From positions 1 through 5,733 of the forward strand of contig CAMLMA010000114.1 of assembly GCA_946481065.1 (NCBI GenBank): a stretch of DNA of 5,733 nt. Direction: 5' to 3'. Made by a program: the position numbers and the translations under genes. The notes below the pieces were generated by a model. That model saw only the letters and a program-made list of their open reading frames with translations, was not told the DNA's origin and searched no databases. Source of the stretch: an uncultured Nitrosomonadales bacterium (lineage in GTDB: Bacteria; Pseudomonadota; Gammaproteobacteria; Burkholderiales; Methylophilaceae). Within the stretch, counting starts at the first letter, position 1; every line of letters begins with the position of its first letter. This document shows, piece by piece, positions 4,812 to 5,733 of this stretch.

Positions 4812-5708
4812 ATCAAGCTCTCGCTCGAAGCCCTGGAAGTGATCGATGCCATCGCGCGCAAAGGCAGCTTTGCGGCGGCGGCCGACTCGCTGTTCCGGGT
4901 GCCCTCTGCGGTGACCTACACCATCCGGAAACTGGAGGACGACCTCGGCATCCCCTTGTTCGATCGTAGCGGCCACCGTGCCACGTTGACCGAAGCCGGC
5001 GCCGAACTGTTGCGCGAAGGTCGCCAGTTACTGCAGGCTGCCGGCGAGCTGGAAGCGCGTGTCAAAAGGGTCGCCACAGGCGTCGAGACCGAGCTCGGCA
5101 TCGCCGTCAGCGACCTGTTCGATATCCGTGCGCTCTACCCCATCCTCGATACCTTCTATGCCCAGGGATTCGGCACGCGCCTGCGCTTGCACCGGGAGAC
5201 CTATGGCGGCAGCTGGGATGCGCTGATCTCGCGCCGTGCCGCTATCGCCGTCGGCGCGCCCGGCGAAGGTCCACCCGGTGGCGGCTACTCGATCCGGGCC
5301 ATGGGCAGTGTGGCTTTCCAGTTCGCGGTAGCACCGCATCATCCGCTGGCCGCCATGCCGGAGCCATTGAAGAACCAGGATATCCTGCAATACCGCTCGA
5401 TCTCGGCTGCCGACAGCTCACGCAACCTGCCGCCGCGCACCTCCGGCATCCTCACCGGGCAGGACGTGCTCACCGTCCCCGACATGCAGAGCAAGTTGCA
5501 GGCGCACCTGCAGGGGCTGGGCGTCGGTTACCTGCCGCAGGCGCTGGCAGAGCGCTACAGCGCGCAGGGCCAACTGGTCATCAAACGCGTGGCTGAGCCG
5601 AAACCCGAGGTCACGGCTTATCTCGCCTGGTGCAGCGACGGCGGCAAGGCCCAGCAATGGCTGCTGGAGGCCTTTTCACAACTAACACTGGAACAGTTGC
5701 TGATGTAA
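4806..5708 (+). CDS. LysR-type transcriptional regulator (YhaJ-like)
   Basis: This encodes 300 residues, the standard LysR length. The N-terminal winged helix-turn-helix spans about 5-64: LEALEVIDAIARKGSFAAAADSL, then RVPSAVTYTIRKLEDDLGIPLFDRSGHRATLTEAG, followed by the linker helix (about 65-90) and a two-lobed effector domain (about 95-295). From recall, the DNA-binding part is close to E. coli YhaJ (GSFAAAAD, RVPSA, LFDRSGHR), a regulator in the response to nitroaromatic compounds. The effector domain is more divergent, so the inducer is unknown. ATG 4806 is the natural start for the domain but has no Shine-Dalgarno; the preceding bases are AT-rich and overlap a dyad, suggesting weak, self-limited expression. 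It is divergent from the pirin gene, the usual arrangement for a LysR protein controlling its neighbour. No terminator is visible in the 25 bp after TAA 5706-5708. Confidence 0.94.
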   Translation: MNIKLSLEALEVIDAIARKGSFAAAADSLFRVPSAVTYTIRKLEDDLGIPLFDRSGHRATLTEAGAELLREGRQLLQAAGELEARVKRVATGVETELGIAVSDLFDIRALYPILDTFYAQGFGTRLRLHRETYGGSWDALISRRAAIAVGAPGEGPPGGGYSIRAMGSVAFQFAVAPHHPLAAMPEPLKNQDILQYRSISAADSSRNLPPRTSGILTGQDVLTVPDMQSKLQAHLQGLGVGYLPQALAERYSAQGQLVIKRVAEPKPEVTAYLAWCSDGGKAQQWLLEAFSQLTLEQLLM

Positions 5709-5733
5709 TGCCAAAATCAACGCGTTTGACCAA

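Noticed and set aside
5028..5390. Minus-strand frames inside the lysR gene
   Set aside because: These are shadows of a full-length LysR coding sequence with continuous family similarity.

Overview
The window is about 60% GC, densely coded, and looks like ordinary chromosome of a Gram-negative proteobacterium. The first gene resembles the C-terminus of NlpD, and the other proteins recall families from Betaproteobacteria and Gammaproteobacteria. I lean towards Betaproteobacteria, but the sequence alone does not settle this. I see no RNA genes, insertion sequences, CRISPR arrays, phage genes or attachment sites.

Layout. Positions 1-213 (+) hold the 3' end of an nlpD-like gene for a LytM-domain amidase activator. 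Next come a 108-aa unrecognised membrane protein (290-616, +) and a 97-aa thioredoxin-fold protein with a WCGHC site (664-957, +). A symmetric hairpin with A and T tracts (980-1006) sits between this block and a convergent block, and can terminate transcription from both sides.

The minus-strand block reads right to left: a pirin/YhhW-type bicupin (4692-3964), a periplasmic YceI-family lipid-binding protein (3840-3265), an Old Yellow Enzyme of the XenB/NemA type (3169-2090), a nitroreductase starting at TTG (2063-1464), and a thioredoxin-like protein with a WCEPC site (1408-1028). A LysR-type regulator resembling E. coli YhaJ (4806-5708, +) is divergent from the pirin gene. The 113-bp divergent region holds two 17-bp dyads of the form ATTCA-N7-TGAAT, each containing a LysR-type T-N11-A core. 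One overlaps the lysR start codon.

How the genes may work together (inference). Two flavin reductases for electrophilic alkenes, quinones or nitro compounds, a pirin that may oxidise flavonol-like phenolics, an isoprenoid/quinone-type binding protein in the periplasm, and a thioredoxin form a plausible electrophile or quinone response set next to a LysR regulator. In E. coli, YhaJ is encoded beside the pirin-like gene yhaK and is linked to the response to nitroaromatics. Only the lysR-pirin pair has clear shared control DNA. The downstream genes have gaps of 26 to 124 bp, and some may have their own promoters. Every family here is known; the grouping and its control sites are the part most worth testing.
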